Part shown: positions 47,168-60,356 of the stretch, piece by piece
Layout: each line of letters opens with the position of its first letter
How positions within the stretch are numbered: position 1 is the first letter of the stretch
Assembly: GCA_905331475.1 (NCBI GenBank)
Contig: CAJNYU010003377.1
Span: 124,001 to 188,000, forward strand
Reading direction: 5' to 3'
Length of the DNA stretch: 64,000 bases
From: Rotaria socialis
Taxonomy: Eukaryota; Rotifera; Eurotatoria; Philodinida; Philodinidae
Position numbers and translations under genes: made by a program
Notes under the pieces: model-generated
Databases searched by the model: none
What the model saw: the letters and a program-made list of their open reading frames with translations, nothing else
What the model was told of the DNA's origin: nothing

Positions 47168-47551
47168 TTATTTAGCACTTGTATATTTGGTAACAGCTTT
47201 TGTACCTTCAGATACAGCGTGTTTGGCAAGTTCACCTGGTAATAAAAGTCGAACTGCTGTTTGAATTTCGCGACTGCTGATTGTTGATCGTTTATTGTAA
47301 TGAGATAAACGGCTTGATTCAGCGGCGATACGTTCAAAAATGTCGTTAACGAATGAGTTCATAATTGACATAGCTTTCGATGAAATACCAGTGTCTGGAT
47401 GAACTTGTTTGAGTACTTTGTAGATATAAATTGAATAAGTTTCTTTTCGTTTACGTTTGACTTTCTTGTCGGTGTTTTTGGCACCAGCTGAACCTTTTGT
47501 TGTTTTGGTTACAGCTTTTTTTGAACCTTTCGATGGAGTTTTAGGAGGCAT
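47168..47551 (-). CDS. H2B: Histone H2B
   Basis: A single exon of 127 residues. The N-terminal tail is Lys/Thr/Ser-rich ([14 protein letters not shown]), followed by the conserved histone fold: [83 protein letters not shown]. Only the tail differs from other animals. Divergently transcribed from H2A, sharing a 234-bp promoter region; 3' stem-loop present. Confidence 0.97.
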   Translation of the reverse strand: MPPKTPSKGSKKAVTKTTKGSAGAKNTDKKVKRKRKETYSIYIYKVLKQVHPDTGISSKAMSIMNSFVNDIFERIAAESSRLSHYNKRSTISSREIQTAVRLLLPGELAKHAVSEGTKAVTKYTSAK

Positions 47552-47785
47552 GTTGAACTATATGAATGATATAGAGAGATACGATTTTTCGTTTCTTCCG
47601 CATATTTATATTCATAGACAAATCTCTGTCGTTTGTTTGCAAAAGAACCAATCACTAGTGTTACAATTTGATTGGTTAGAAAAGTTGTTCATTACGCGAG
47701 CATATATATAGTTAAGTTAAGCATAGTTTCACTTATATCATATTCGATAACTTACACTTTTCGTCAAGTAAATAAACTAAACACA
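47552..47785. promoter_or_regulatory. Bidirectional H2A/H2B promoter
   Basis: The two histone genes diverge from this 234-bp segment, which gives both the same cell-cycle control. A TATA-like CATATATATAG lies at about 47700-47710, placed for the H2A side. Inverted CCAAT-like ATTGG (cgatt/aatttgattggttag) occurs near 47670. Confidence 0.6.
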
Positions 47786-48329
<544 letters not shown>

Positions 48330-48378
48330 ATATGCTTGACCTATTTGAATAACATCAAGAAATATTTAAAAACCCAAC

Positions 48379-48394
48379 AGCCCTCTTTAGGGCT
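48379..48394 (+). terminator. Histone 3' stem-loop of H2A
   Basis: AGCCCTCTTTAGGGCT, 50 bp after the H2A stop, preceded by AACCCAAC. Matches the H4 and H2B copies. Confidence 0.9.
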
Positions 48395-51300
48395 ACTATT
48401 CTCTAAATTCATAAATGTTGGAAAACGTACTACGAAGAATGAATAGCTGGTTTTTTAGATTGTGAATAAAATTTTAGAAAAGAAAACTTCTGAAATCTAA
48501 TTCGAGTGATGAATTAAATGGGAAAAGCAACTAGTAATTGTTGTATTACTCATATACAAGAAAACGAACCAATAGGAAAACATGAATACTTGAAAACGAC
48601 GTTCTTACATAGATGACCATTCAAAGAAAAACATCGGGTCGTATTAAGAAAAAACCTGCTGCTTGATCTGTGCTCGAAGTGTATGATAGAAATTTTAATC
48701 ATTCATATTCTCGTCAAGTTATTAAAATAAATTAAATTGTACGGCGAGCTTTTTTTATTAGAAAGAAAAGATTACTTTCATGATTTTCGTTGGATATCAT
48801 AGGAAAACAATATAAAGAAAACGAAATGATTCACACTATGTATAAACCAATCATAAGGAATCGTTCATCTATTCTTCTACGAACTCTCGAGAAATAACAA
48901 AGACAACGTTGAAAACGTGTTTGATACAACCGCTACATAGCTATTGTCTTTTCTTAATAACGTCATTTTAGAGATGACGGTATATTCTTATAAAAAGAAA
49001 TTAAAATGATAGCATTTTTCGAAAGTGAATAAATGATTGCGATAATCGTTCTTTTTCACGAATCATACGAAACAATGTTATAAAGAAAACGCTAATCTTT
49101 CTGAGCGAATGCTAGGTCAATTCAAACTTCATTATTATTCTAGTGCCCTTTACTAATAATTAGTGCATGTAATTGTGAGTTTTAATTTATATTTTGCAAT
49201 TAAATTCTCAAATACGTATATCATACGCTTAGCTTGAATTATTCTAGAACAATTTTTAATGTGAGTGGGTCTTGGGTGCTTCGATAAATTTTTCTTTTGC
49301 AACTTAAGATAATCATCGCATAAGCAAGTTAAAATAAAGATCTTCATGACATAGAAAATAAAACTATCGAGGAAGTTTGTTATTGGGACAAATACTCTAC
49401 AATCGACTTCAACTTCTTTTTTGAAATCATCTGAAAAAAGTATCTGAACGAAAATTTTAAAACTTTATAAATTCAGCACAGCCTATGTTTTACGTAAGAT
49501 TATGATAAATTTCATTTTCTATAAGATCGCTGTCTTTCTTCAAAGTATATAATTTAAATTTGTCAAAAATTTTCACTCAATAACACATACTAGAAATGAA
49601 AATATCATTTAGTTTACAGATTTTGCCTTCAGATATGTCACGTAATGTTAATCTATTGAAAGCATTCAATATGCAGTTGAGCATCCAAATAAATTATTAT
49701 TCAAAATACAATTTTACTACTTGGTTCTCTCGAAGAAATAAACATATATTCCATTTCGACATATTTCCTTTGACTGACTTTTTAGCCGTTTGAACAAACT
49801 TGCATAATTATTTTAATGTAAAGTCTTATTTATCTTATCGGTAAGGACCATTTTAAGAAAGCTACATAATTACTTGTCTAATGGCTAATTTAGTCTCAGT
49901 ATTTTGCCTCATTATGTTGTTGCAATTCTTACCTTTTAAATCATTAAAAAGTTCGAATCTCATCGATTACGATATTTGATTCTATCAGTAGAAATGCTGA
50001 TATATTCATTTCATTAATCAAATGATTGTGCGACTAAAGGAATGATATTTGATAGAAGCAAGTTTTGATTAAAATCTATTCTTGGCAGATCTGTAGGAGA
50101 TTGCACCGATGTATTGCTCGATTGTGTTTTCTGTCAGACAAGATTAAAAAATAGAGAAGCGCAAGACTACACATCCGTGTTCGAGACTGAACAAATTTTA
50201 GAAAATGGCAAATATTTTCATAGTTTTTGAAAGGGGTAATTACGAAAATAAAGTGTACTGCAAGATTCTTTTGAAATGGAATTGCATTTGGCAAATATAC
50301 TTTTTTTGTTCTTTTTTTAATGCTCATTTTAGCATATTGCGACGGTTAACATACTTCATCATAGACAGACATTAACAATAGGCTGCAATTCAAAAATAAA
50401 AATAGGTGCTACTCAAGTCTTCCATTAAATATTTAAGCAACTCAACAATTTCTTATTTTATTCCAATCTATTAAGCATTGTATTTTCCGCTATTAGTTTA
50501 CTAGAATTTCACTTAACTACCAGAATTAAGAATAGTGCTTGCGTTGTACTAGAAGTAGTTTCTCAATATTAGAACAATTATAGGTTGCAATAAGTTGAAT
50601 AAAACAATCCGGTTGGCGGCTTGAGATTTATTTCAAATAGGATATGTCGTATAATAGAAATTCATGTTTTCTTAAATATGATATAGATGTGGTTTATAAC
50701 TTCGAGACATACAATGATCATTTACGAAATTTTTTTTCGAGGTATTTTAATCGCCTTTATTCAAAATTGCAACGTGAAAATATTTTAAATTCAATAAAAA
50801 TTTTCATATAAAATTGCTAATCTTATAAATAGTAGAAAATAAAAAGTTTGCACTTTCCAAGGACGGGTAAAAGAGGTATGAAATGAATTGTGCATCACAA
50901 TACCAATGAATAACGTTGTGGGAATGTAAATGTGTGCTCATGTTAAATTTTGATATTCAATAAAAATATGCACGCATACAATCGAATACCAAAATAACTA
51001 ACTTGAAGAATTTCTTAATTATATATATATATATATATATTTTTTTTTTTATTAGCATCTAAAAATATAAATTTCACGTTACTATAATACGATCACTCGG
51101 GTACTAGTTGATTTAAAGTACATTTTAATAGTTATACAATATTCCGTGGGTGAATACGATAGTAATTAACTAAAGAAACGGTCATTACGTTTAAAATTTA
51201 AAAGTGCTCAACGCAATATCACACCCTTTTTTGCCGTAAAAAGAGTTCTACTCTCTTAGCCAGCATTGAAACTTTATTCCACTCTATTTTCTTAACAGCA

Positions 51301-51411
51301 AACGTTAAGTAGGCGATGTTCTTGTTGGCCATTACTATGAGCTATCTCCGGCGTTATCTTAAATCCATCGTAATCCTATAAACAACATCTTACAGAGACT
51401 ATAAATATATA
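48395..51411. other. Gene-poor spacer
   Basis: 3 kb of AT-rich sequence with a TA microsatellite near 51020-51040. The frames present are short and without motifs. No H3, H1 or tRNA gene was seen. Confidence 0.5.
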
Positions 51412-52014
51412 CAGTGAAACCTCTCTAAGATGAACACTAACGGGGCTGTTCAAAACGTGTTCATTAAAGAAGGTGTCACGTTGAATGAAGTTTATATATG
51501 CATGCAGTACATGGTTAGTATATACGAATGATAAATATACATCTTTTATATTAATATCTATTACGGCCAGTGCCAAATAAAAAAAATTGTTTTTACCAGA
51601 TAAGGCTAGCGTGTGTTTGGTCGCATTTTACAATTGAAAGAAAAACGTGTGTTGTTCTCTCGCACAGACTCGATTAACTCATCGCGGACTATTCATTTTC
51701 ATTGTTTTGTTTCAGTCATACGTACGACAAAGCTTGTTATGACGAATCAACCGTCCAAATTTGATTTATCATTGCTTTCTTATGTGCAATCTATTTTTGC
51801 GTCTACTTATTTCATACACGAAAGCGTAATTGGTCAGTGTATGTTCACTATAGAGAGGTATTTTGCTACAGAAATGACTGAAAAAAAGTGTTCCATGTTC
51901 AGAGTTGGGAGATGTTCATCTTGCGGAGGTCTATTTACAGCGAAAAATCGATCGGGGGGTTTCGAAAGATCTGTTCAAATGGGAGGTGTTCATTAATTAA
52001 TAGAAGTTTCACTG
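51412..52014. mobile_element. 603-bp pogo/Tigger-like non-autonomous element, TA target
   Basis: Left end CAGTGAAACCTCTCTAAG and right end (reverse complement) CAGTGAAACTTCTATTAA are inverted repeats, with TGAACAC following in both. A TA dinucleotide flanks each side (51410-51411 and 52015-52016). The CAGT(G/A)AACCTCT start and TA target are typical of the Tc1/mariner pogo-Tigger group. Subterminal GAGGT/TGTTCA motifs recur. The plus-strand frame 51613-51996 runs through the element but shows no transposase motif. Confidence 0.72.
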
Positions 52015-52064
52015 TATTATAACGTCATTGCACAGAAAACTGGCGCTTTTCTTGAATCAGTAAA

Positions 52065-52497
52065 ATGACAGTTAACAATACTGAACACGGCGTTGTGTTT
52101 GGGCAAGTATCAAAATCAATTGTTAGTGATCTTAATCTAGACACAGAAAGGTTTATTTTTTATTTTGGGCCTTATTGGATTCATTGGAAATAGTTTTACC
52201 TATCTTCAAGCGGCATTTCGTTCAAACAGTTGTTGTATCTATTCACTCTGTGGTTCTATTACCGACATAATGAATCTTAGTATTAATTTATTTTCAATTT
52301 ATCTTAGATTTAAATATCAAATATATATTCCATGGCATATTTCACGCGCTACATGCAAACTCAATGTTTTTCTGCTTGCATTCATTCCTCATTTATCAAT
52401 AAGTTTTTTGTTTATGGCTATTATTGATCGCTTTGCTTGTACATGTAAATTTGCATCGCGGATACTTAAAATCAATGAACTTAAAATGGTACCGTGA
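52065..52497 (+). pseudogene. Rhodopsin-type GPCR relic
   Basis: An ATG at 52065 opens a short extracellular segment with an NNT sequon, then a one-base frame change in a T-run. The next frame (about 52150-52497) encodes helices 1-3: LGLIGFIGNSF (the TM1 Gly-Asn motif), the SNSCCIYSLC block, a Cys before TM3, and IDRFACTC in place of DRY. This layout is typical of the expanded rotifer rhodopsin-like orphan GPCRs. Helices 4-7 are missing; a stop follows at 52495. It lies right beside a pogo-like element, which may have contributed to its loss. Confidence 0.68.
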
Positions 52498-53194
52498 ATG
52501 ATCATAACAGCAATCATATGAAGTTGTCTTGCCACGAGTTTCCCACTTATAATGTACGATCTTATATATGGACAGTAATAATGTTGATATTTGTTTTGTT
52601 GACTTACCGAAATGTGCGTCAGAATCATCGACGAGTTGTAAGTATTTTAAACTGAAAGGTTTTTGCTCCGTATTAGACAAAATAATATTTTCTAGGGCGG
52701 GAACCACAGGAACAGGGAGCACGAGGAAATTTGCATATCAGTTCATTGTAATGATTTGTTGTTAAGTGTTAGCCACCGGCTTTTTTCAATACAATGGATT
52801 ATTATGTACATGTATTCTTCATTTGCTGATCTTACTACGTACAGTGTCTAGCAAGCGACAATCATTTTTTTTTGTATTTTTTCTGGCGAATAATTGCTAT
52901 GATCTGAACAATGTTAAAGTCATTTTATCTTTCATTGATCACATCTAATTTATTTTGCAAAACACTTATAAAAGGGTTTTGGTCTATTACCTCGATCGAT
53001 ACGTTCAAGATTTCAAGCAATATAAACACCCGTTTCGGTGGCTACTGTCACTAGAATAAGGCAACGTGAAGAAACAATGAAAACTATTTTGTATGTTGTC
53101 ATTAAGTGTTGTTCGTTTATATGAGTCTCTGTTCGAACATGTCTGATTGTCTTTAGGATTTCAAATAAAGGTTTATTTCTGTTCTTCATTGGCA
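52498..53194. other. Spacer after the GPCR relic
   Basis: Short frames at 52568-52948 do not continue the GPCR recognisably. No gene. Confidence 0.45.
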
Positions 53195-53202
53195 GTTAAG
53201 AT

Positions 53203-54132
53203 CAGGGATATCACCTCTTCCGCTTTTTCACATAAAAAAACCATCTTTATGTAATTGAAAACTTTGGCACACAAGATCCTAGATAACGTCCTGTTAGACG
53301 AAAATTTCTTAGAAAATAGTTTTTCAACGTATAATTTTATCAAATTCTTGAAAAATTTTCGCTTCGCATAATAGATTTTCCAGTAATTTTTTCTATTAAA
53401 ACGCATTTCCGCTTCATTTTGGCTTCCAATATGGAATAGATTCATCTTGATTTCAAACGCTATTGAATAAAAGAAAATTTCTTTCGAGTTCTTATTCATT
53501 TGTTAACATAATAGATGAAAGCATAGCCATATTCGACGGCTGAATGGAAATAATAACATTTTCCTCTTAGTTTTGTGAAAAGCGAGCTTTACTTTTTGGA
53601 TTGTATGTTTTTCAGGTCAATGTTTTAATTTGTGTGCCAAAAAGGAGCCATCTTCGCGGCTATATCGTTGAAAGGAATATATATTTTTTGTTGCATTACT
53701 CCGGAAAATGGGTTTCAGTTTTTTCGACTGCATGCTTTTCGCATAAACTTTTAAAGTGCTGCGTCAAAAAAGAGCCGCCTTCGGTGGTATATTCTCTGTG
53801 AAAAATAATGAACTGATAGTCACCATACGATCACTTCACCATCACAAAACGAACATTTTCACTGCATGGCTCTTTTCGAAAAGATGCGTAGGAAAAGAAT
53901 TGAGAGAGAAGAGACATTTATTTTTGGACCGAATATCGTGTATCTCTTCTTCTTGGGTTTTTAGGTCAGGTACACCCTGATATTTTTTGTGAGTTGTCTA
54001 TTATGTTGTGGAACGGCGAATAAAGCAGTACTATGAACAGTAAAACAAGGTTACTTAAACTCTTAGAAATGTGGCAGGTCACCAAAAAGCAGCTTTTTCC
54101 CGCTTTTCTGATCTGACAAGGTGGCAACCCTG
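53203..54132. mobile_element. 930-bp non-autonomous hAT element
   Basis: Left end CAGGGATATCACCT and right end (reverse complement) CAGGGTTGCCACCT match in 11 of 14 positions. The 8-bp duplication GTTAAGAT is perfect on both sides (53195-53202 and 54133-54140). Internal sequence has a degenerate duplicated block (around 53590-53680 and 53720-53810) but no recognisable hAT transposase. It shares its left end with the 50-bp element at 42086. Confidence 0.87.
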
Positions 54133-54140
54133 GTTAAGAT

Positions 54141-56953
54141 ACAATCAATTCTGAATGTCTTGAATTAAAATTTCAACATAAATATTCATTTAATGAGATC
54201 TATAAATAGACGAAAAGATAAAATTTATATTGAAATAAATACTTAATAGTGAAGCATTTAGTTAATGTACGTAATAAAGTATCTCTCTAGAAAAAAAGCA
54301 ATTATATCTCCAAGCTATTTGAAAAATTCATCGTAGCCGTTAGTAAATTACAATTCTGGCAATTATAAAACTATTTTTATCATCGGAAAAAGGTACCCCC
54401 TGTTGTCAGTATTTTTTAATTCTGAGATCATGCAGGATAATGAAACGACAAAAGTATCAACAGAATCTTCAACCATTTTTCTATCATAGAAATAGGATTA
54501 TCATCATTATAAGTCACAGTACTGACAAAGAAAAATATCAAAAGTTTGTTCCTAGGATTTTAAAAATATTCAATAATAATCGTAACTCGCAACGTCACTG
54601 AGTACTTTACAACAGTAACACATATGTTTGTAATTTTACTCTCGAAAATTAGACAAAAAAAACATAATCTAATTATGCCATGAACAATCGTGGAACTGAA
54701 TATCTCTTTATTAACATTCCTTTGAGAGATGTTACGAAGAATTTCCTGTTCTGAAAGCATATTTTATTTTTTGAATAATTTTCTAAGCGATTTTTACCAC
54801 AGAGTAAACAAGATTGCCCTCGTTACTTTGATAATTGGCTTAGACTGAAAACGATTCATTGAATTATCTTTTATCTTGTTTAATAATTTCAAACTTCGGT
54901 GAATCGAGCCTGTTCATACACTAGATAATATTCGAAAAGGTGTTCAAATCATTTTTCATTTAATTAATACACAAATTAGTGAATATCTTTGTTCACAACA
55001 ATTGAACTCATTTATGAATGTTTACTTCGAATCGAGATAAGAGACGGCCAATATGAAACCAACTGATGCGTGGGCCAAAAATAAATCATGCCGAGAAGAT
55101 GTTCTTTTAGATACGAAAAGGGTTTAAAAAAGCGCTTCATGATCAAATATACACGAATGCAGTGTCATGTTGACGTAAAAGAGTGTAAAAGAAAGAAAAA
55201 AAAACAAATGATGGAAATAAAATCAACGCTAGACGTAATATCATTGTGTTGAGGTCCTATGGATTCTAGTATGCCGAGTTGTCGGCACTTTGATTCCAAT
55301 GTTTGAGCATCCAATTTCTCAGTCTATGTTCTCATTTAGAAGAAACTGTTGCAAAATTTCTTCTTACAAAAGCCAAACAAATGTTCGACACAGCATTTCA
55401 ATTAGTTCAATACATGATCAAGATTACTGTCGTCAATGCGTGCGATGCTAATGGTGTTTGTACACTATTTTTCATGTACTCGCTGACTGTACTATTACAT
55501 CCGTAGTCCTTATTCGAAGTTTTAAAGTCAGAAGCGGGACGTGAGTTGTTTTTTGAAATGCTCGTGTGATGACAACCACGATGTCAAAAATAATTAAGCT
55601 AGGCGAGTCGTACATGATTGTATTTAGAAAAAAAGCGAATCATATATACACAACAAGTGCATGAATAACACGTACCGAAAAAACAAATATGTAGCAAGTG
55701 ATTTGTCACATTGATAGCTAGAAAAGTACAAACATCTTTGATTTGTTGGTTTCTATTTTCTCCCAAATGGGAAAAACTGCGATAAGACAATAATGCAGTT
55801 TTGAAAAATAGGATTTCACTCCGTTCGGTCGTTTTTTTTCTGCGATCTTCAAATCATCTTATTTAGAATCATCCAATTATAATTGAAAGTGATCAGTTTT
55901 TCATCTTATCCGTATTTATAAAATAATTATGTTCTGTTGTACAGTGAAAATGGTGCGTTTTCATATGAACAACTATGTACAATACATACGCATCTTAAAT
56001 GATGAATATGTCAATGAAAAGAAAAAAACAACCTGCTAAAATTCAACAGAAAGTATTGTTAACAAATAATGTCAAGGTCAAATTTGTTGAAAGATTCAAA
56101 ACCAAAGCCATATGTTCAAAAATAAACGAACACAACCGAATCGAATCGACGACTAAATTTATGGAAATCTTGAAGAAAATTAATAGCATGTGAAGCATTG
56201 AAAATTGTACTGTTAGCAATTTAAAATTCATTTTTTCTACCATAGGTTAACTAAAACAAGAAACGAAATTTTCATTTTAATTCATTTTTTAGGCAACAAC
56301 TTTTCAAGTAAAACTACGAACTGCCAATTAGATAAAGTGAAAAACAAAAACTCTGCCTGAAATTTCTTATCTAAGATTATCAAGTAAAATATAATGAAAA
56401 AAGAACTAAAAACGAATAATATCAACGCTATAGGTATTTGCGTTGTAATAAAAAAAGAAAAAAAAAAGTACGCAATGCAACAGAACGAGAAAAAAGTGTT
56501 CGATTCGCCGAAAAATGCACAAGAGAAACCCAAAAAATAACTAACATCAATGACATAGAAAAAAAAGCGGTTGACTGACAGACAAAATACGTTCTAAGAT
56601 ATGCTCATGATTAAACAAGGCCAATAATCCATGGCGGCAGGGCTATTCGTTACTGTTTTATCTATCGTATCTTGTTATTCAGGGCAAAAAATTAATTTAT
56701 CATAATTTAAGTTTGTAGCCTTGGATGTCAAATAGAATAGAAACATGATTAACCGTTACTTTATCGCTCATGCAATCATCATAGTGAATCTAGCATATAC
56801 ACTACTTAGTATAAAGTACCTACAATATATATATATATATATATTCGTCGTTCTTATCATGAATTTTTTCTATTTACCTTTGATTACTTTGAAATTACCA
56901 AAATACGATTAATGATTAGTTTTTCATTGAAAATTTAGCGTTCTGCTTTTTAA
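54141..56953. other. Gene-poor spacer
   Basis: 2.8 kb AT-rich with a TA microsatellite near 56830. Frames at 55303-55506 and 55999-56193 are short and unrecognised. No element ends seen. Confidence 0.5.
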
Positions 56954-57964
56954 CCCTTTACCCCCTTGAGGTCACTGGAGTTACCATTTGTAGAACGACT
57001 GCGAAACAAAAAGCAATCGTAGAAATAAAACTTTTCTACTTATATTCTGTGATGAACTCTATGAACTACCGTTTGCAAAAAAAAATATTTTGTTTAGTTA
57101 CTGTATGCCCGAAAAAGATAGGTCCTAAAATTCAAGAATTTGAAAAAATCACGAAAACGTTTTCTTTTCGGAAAAATGGTTTTCTATCAGCAGACGAAAT
57201 ACATGTCGGAAAGTTCTTGTGTGGTACATAATGATGATGATGCCCACTACTGATATCACTCCCTTTCAAAAGTTGCACAAAAGCTAAGCAAATAAAAGAT
57301 AGTAAGAAGAAAAATGGTCATTTGAATGACCATTGGGGGGAGACGCCCTAAAAGTTGTTTTTTAAATACATGTTTTTTCAGTTAGCTACGCTCAGGGTTG
57401 GTGTTTTTATGAGTGCAAGAGTGAAGATGACGTTTCTTTTGAAATACAAGCGTGCTGTGCTGCTATTAAACGTGAACGATAAAGTCTATGGTATAACATT
57501 TTCTGATATCTTTCGGATATTTGTTTTTCTCTAAATAGACTTGTACTGAATGCAATATTCATTGATGCTTACATTCTAAGCATAATTGTTTTATCTCTCA
57601 TCATACTAAAAATTCAATGTAAACGTGTTAAAAGCTTTTCTGTTAAGCTAGCTATTCAAATAACACATTCTTTTTCTGAAATAGTCATTAAAAATAAATT
57701 TGAATTTAAATATAATTTCCCCTTACCTTTTCATATTTTTTACTTCAAATTATTCAATAAAAAAATAAAAAATTTTGCTTCTAAAAAATAAAAAATTTAT
57801 GTGGTTTCCCCCCAATGGTCACTGGAGTGACCAATGCTTACTTGACAAGGGACTAGATATTTCTTTGATTTGTACATACCATATGCATACTTGAACAGCA
57901 AGTGTTTAATTTAAATAATTAGTTTATTGGCACCTCATCTGGAATTGCTATGGGGGGTAAAGAG
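56954..57964. mobile_element. 1-kb piggyBac-like non-autonomous element, TTAA target
   Basis: TTAA at 56950-56953 and 57965-57968 flank inverted ends CCCTTTACCCCC (left) and CTCTTTACCCCC (right, reverse complement). Inside, GGTCA..TGACCATTGGGGGG near 57317 is inverted near 57834, giving a second, subterminal inverted repeat. TTAA targets and CCCT-type ends are piggyBac features. No transposase catalytic frame is visible. Confidence 0.75.
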
Positions 57965-57968
57965 TTAA

Positions 57969-58508
57969 TCAAAAGTGAATAAATAATGTTCCAAATTTTT
58001 TTGTAATTACAATAAAAAGGATTGTCCCATAATAAAGAAATACCGTTGATAATGCTTCACTTGAATTCGATCGCCCTATTCTGGGGTCATCTCTGACCCA
58101 CGCGCTTATTCTCAGGAATAAAAATGAATATAAATTATTTAACGTTTCTCTAAACATACGTATATTTGTAGTCACTATCAAACGTAGGTCGGCAAGCAAT
58201 CAATTTTACGATGTTTGAACTTCACTTCGAGTATTTCTTACGTTTTTTAGGGCTATAACAAAAAAGCCGCCTATCTTTATTCCTCATTTTTCAATTAGAC
58301 TTCGCGGAAGATCAGTTAAATTAAAAGAAAACGTTTTTCATCTCGGAGATAATGAATTTATACATTATTATATCTCATAAATACGAATGGAAAAAATATT
58401 TTATTGGCGTTTCTTTTCGTACTAAAATTACTACGATGTTTTTTTAAATTCAATATTACGGTTAGAAAAAAAATGCGCAACTTTTATTCTTCTTGATTAA
58501 CTTCTCTT
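57969..58508. other. Spacer upstream of membrane-protein gene
   Basis: 540 bp with no gene; includes a short inverted repeat GGGGTCA/TGACCC near 58082-58098. Confidence 0.5.
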
Positions 58509-60356
58509 ATGTCTTATATAATTTCTATTTGTTATCTTCTTGGGTTAGTTATTTTTATCTGTATTCTTCCTATTTATCTTACTATTGAAAGTCAAATAAA
58601 AATTGTTTTTATGAATGGTTTAAATGTAGTCCGTTGCTCAGATAATCAAGTGCAAGTATATCAATTAGCAGATGTCGGCGAGCAAGTAATAAGTACTACC
58701 GTAACATGTGATAGGAGAGGTGAAATCTATCACAATCAGTACATTGGTTTTACTTGGAATGAACTCAAACTTATTTGTTCTTCGGATGACAGTGAAGTAC
58801 ACGAAGAACAAACTATTCAACGATCAATTCCTGGATATATTGAATTTATTTCGCATGTCGAGGGCCAATTAGATCAATCAACAGAACCATACGTGTTAGA
58901 AATCAACCAGGAGGCGACAAACGTGATGGGGACTATAATATCAAGCGAACAAGCAGCAGATACGACCTACTTCAATGAAAATACTACACCAAAAGAAAGA
59001 AGAATTTATATATGGTTTCCAGATCATCCAATTATTTGTCGATTAATATTTACTAGTGATGAAGATTACCCATGTCCTTTAATGCATGCAAAAGTTTTAG
59101 ATGATACCAATTATGCTTGTTATTATAATCCAGGTGCCGAAGAAAAACCAACAATAGAACAAATGGAAGCTGAATTGAAACAAGTAGCCGAAGCAGATTC
59201 TGAACCAGACGATCCTGAGGCGTATGTGCTCGATCTACCAATACCAGTATGTATAGGAAATCAGCTTATCACTTTAAAGAGCCGCAAAATAGCATTTCTC
59301 TCTTTATTTTATCTTAAACATTCGAAGTCATTTTCAAAATTAATTACTAAAAATGTCAATTAGTAACTTCTTGCATCTGTTTTTGTAGCAGCATCCTACT
59401 AATGACCTTGTATTTTTTCACAGTTTCATTATGAGGTTGTGACACACCGGAATAGCTATTTTTCATAAAGAATATAAATATTGCCAATGCAATTACTCAT
59501 GATTATTATCTTCATGATAAAATTATAATCTGAGTTATAGAAAACGAAAAACGAAAATAGTCAATCGACTGAAGTATTGCGTTCGTTGTAGCGAACTTTC
59601 TAGATTTGAATACCGATTTTATTCACAACAATATGTATTTCGCGAGATGCATACATTAAACTAAACTTCCATTTTTCGACATCAACCAAATCTTCTAAAA
59701 CCGATCTTAATTAAAATTGCTCTCCGTTTTAACTAGTGAGAAATTAAAAAAGTTACCAAGTATCAGAATGGATAGGCTTCCGATACAGAATTTAAAGTGC
59801 TAATGATATAATTATCTTTTAGGATAGCGCTTCAATCGATAATCCTGATACTTCGGACACGTCTGATACATCTGATGCAACTAAACATTCTTATTCTTCT
59901 AAGAAGCCTGCTGCTTCCCATTCAGCTAAAAGCTCTACTACTAAAAAACCAAAAAACCAAACGAAACCAATGTCATTTCACAGGAAACCTGCTCATATTA
60001 AATCACCTGCAGAAAAAGAAGGTTCCAATGTCATAAGAATTATTTTATTAGTGCTTGGAATACTCTTACTGATCGGTCTCATTTGTGGAGTTATTTACTA
60101 TGTAATTCGAAAATATCGCTGGAATAATTTACCACCATCAGCGAACATTGAAAATGACGGCAAAAGTTCATATTCTGTTGATCCAAATCAAAGTCAGCAA
60201 TCGTTAACTGTAACATCAGCCCACGAAACAAGCACAGAGTTATCTATGAATGTACCGTTAAAACACAGACCGGCTGTTAAACTACGACCACCGGAAGGAA
60301 ATATTCGTCAAAGTCAAAGAGTTGATACTCGCATGATTTATGACGAAGACATGTAG
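58509..60356 (+). CDS. Orphan type I membrane protein
   Basis: Exons 58509-59246 and 59823-60356 join in phase 0 to 423 residues. The first ~25 residues are a signal sequence (YIISICYLLGLVIFICILPI). The ectodomain (about 26-290) has Cys residues, for example VVRCSDN, VTCDRR, LICSSD and YACYYN. A Ser/Thr/Lys-rich stalk follows, starting DSASIDNPDTSDTSD. A transmembrane helix is IIILLVLGILLLIGLICGVIYYVI-like, then a ~85-residue basic, Ser-rich cytoplasmic tail ending MIYDEDM. The layout suggests a cell-surface receptor or adhesion protein, but no domain is recognised. The donor is GTATGT and the 576-bp intron is unusually long here. Reading straight on without splicing would end at 59363 and lose the membrane anchor. 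Confidence 0.65.

Noticed and set aside
48600..48670. Lys-rich fragment reminiscent of a histone H3 tail
   Set aside because: Only about 17 codons before a stop, and the sequence does not match the invariant H3 N-terminus.
51613..51996. 127-residue plus frame inside the pogo-like element
   Set aside because: No helix-turn-helix or DDE motifs; crosses subterminal repeats of the element.
53173..53499. 108-residue minus frame
   Set aside because: Runs across the boundary of the hAT element, so it cannot be an ancestral transposase or a host gene.
55999..56193. Short Lys-rich plus frame
   Set aside because: 64 residues, AT-driven composition, no domain or splice neighbours.
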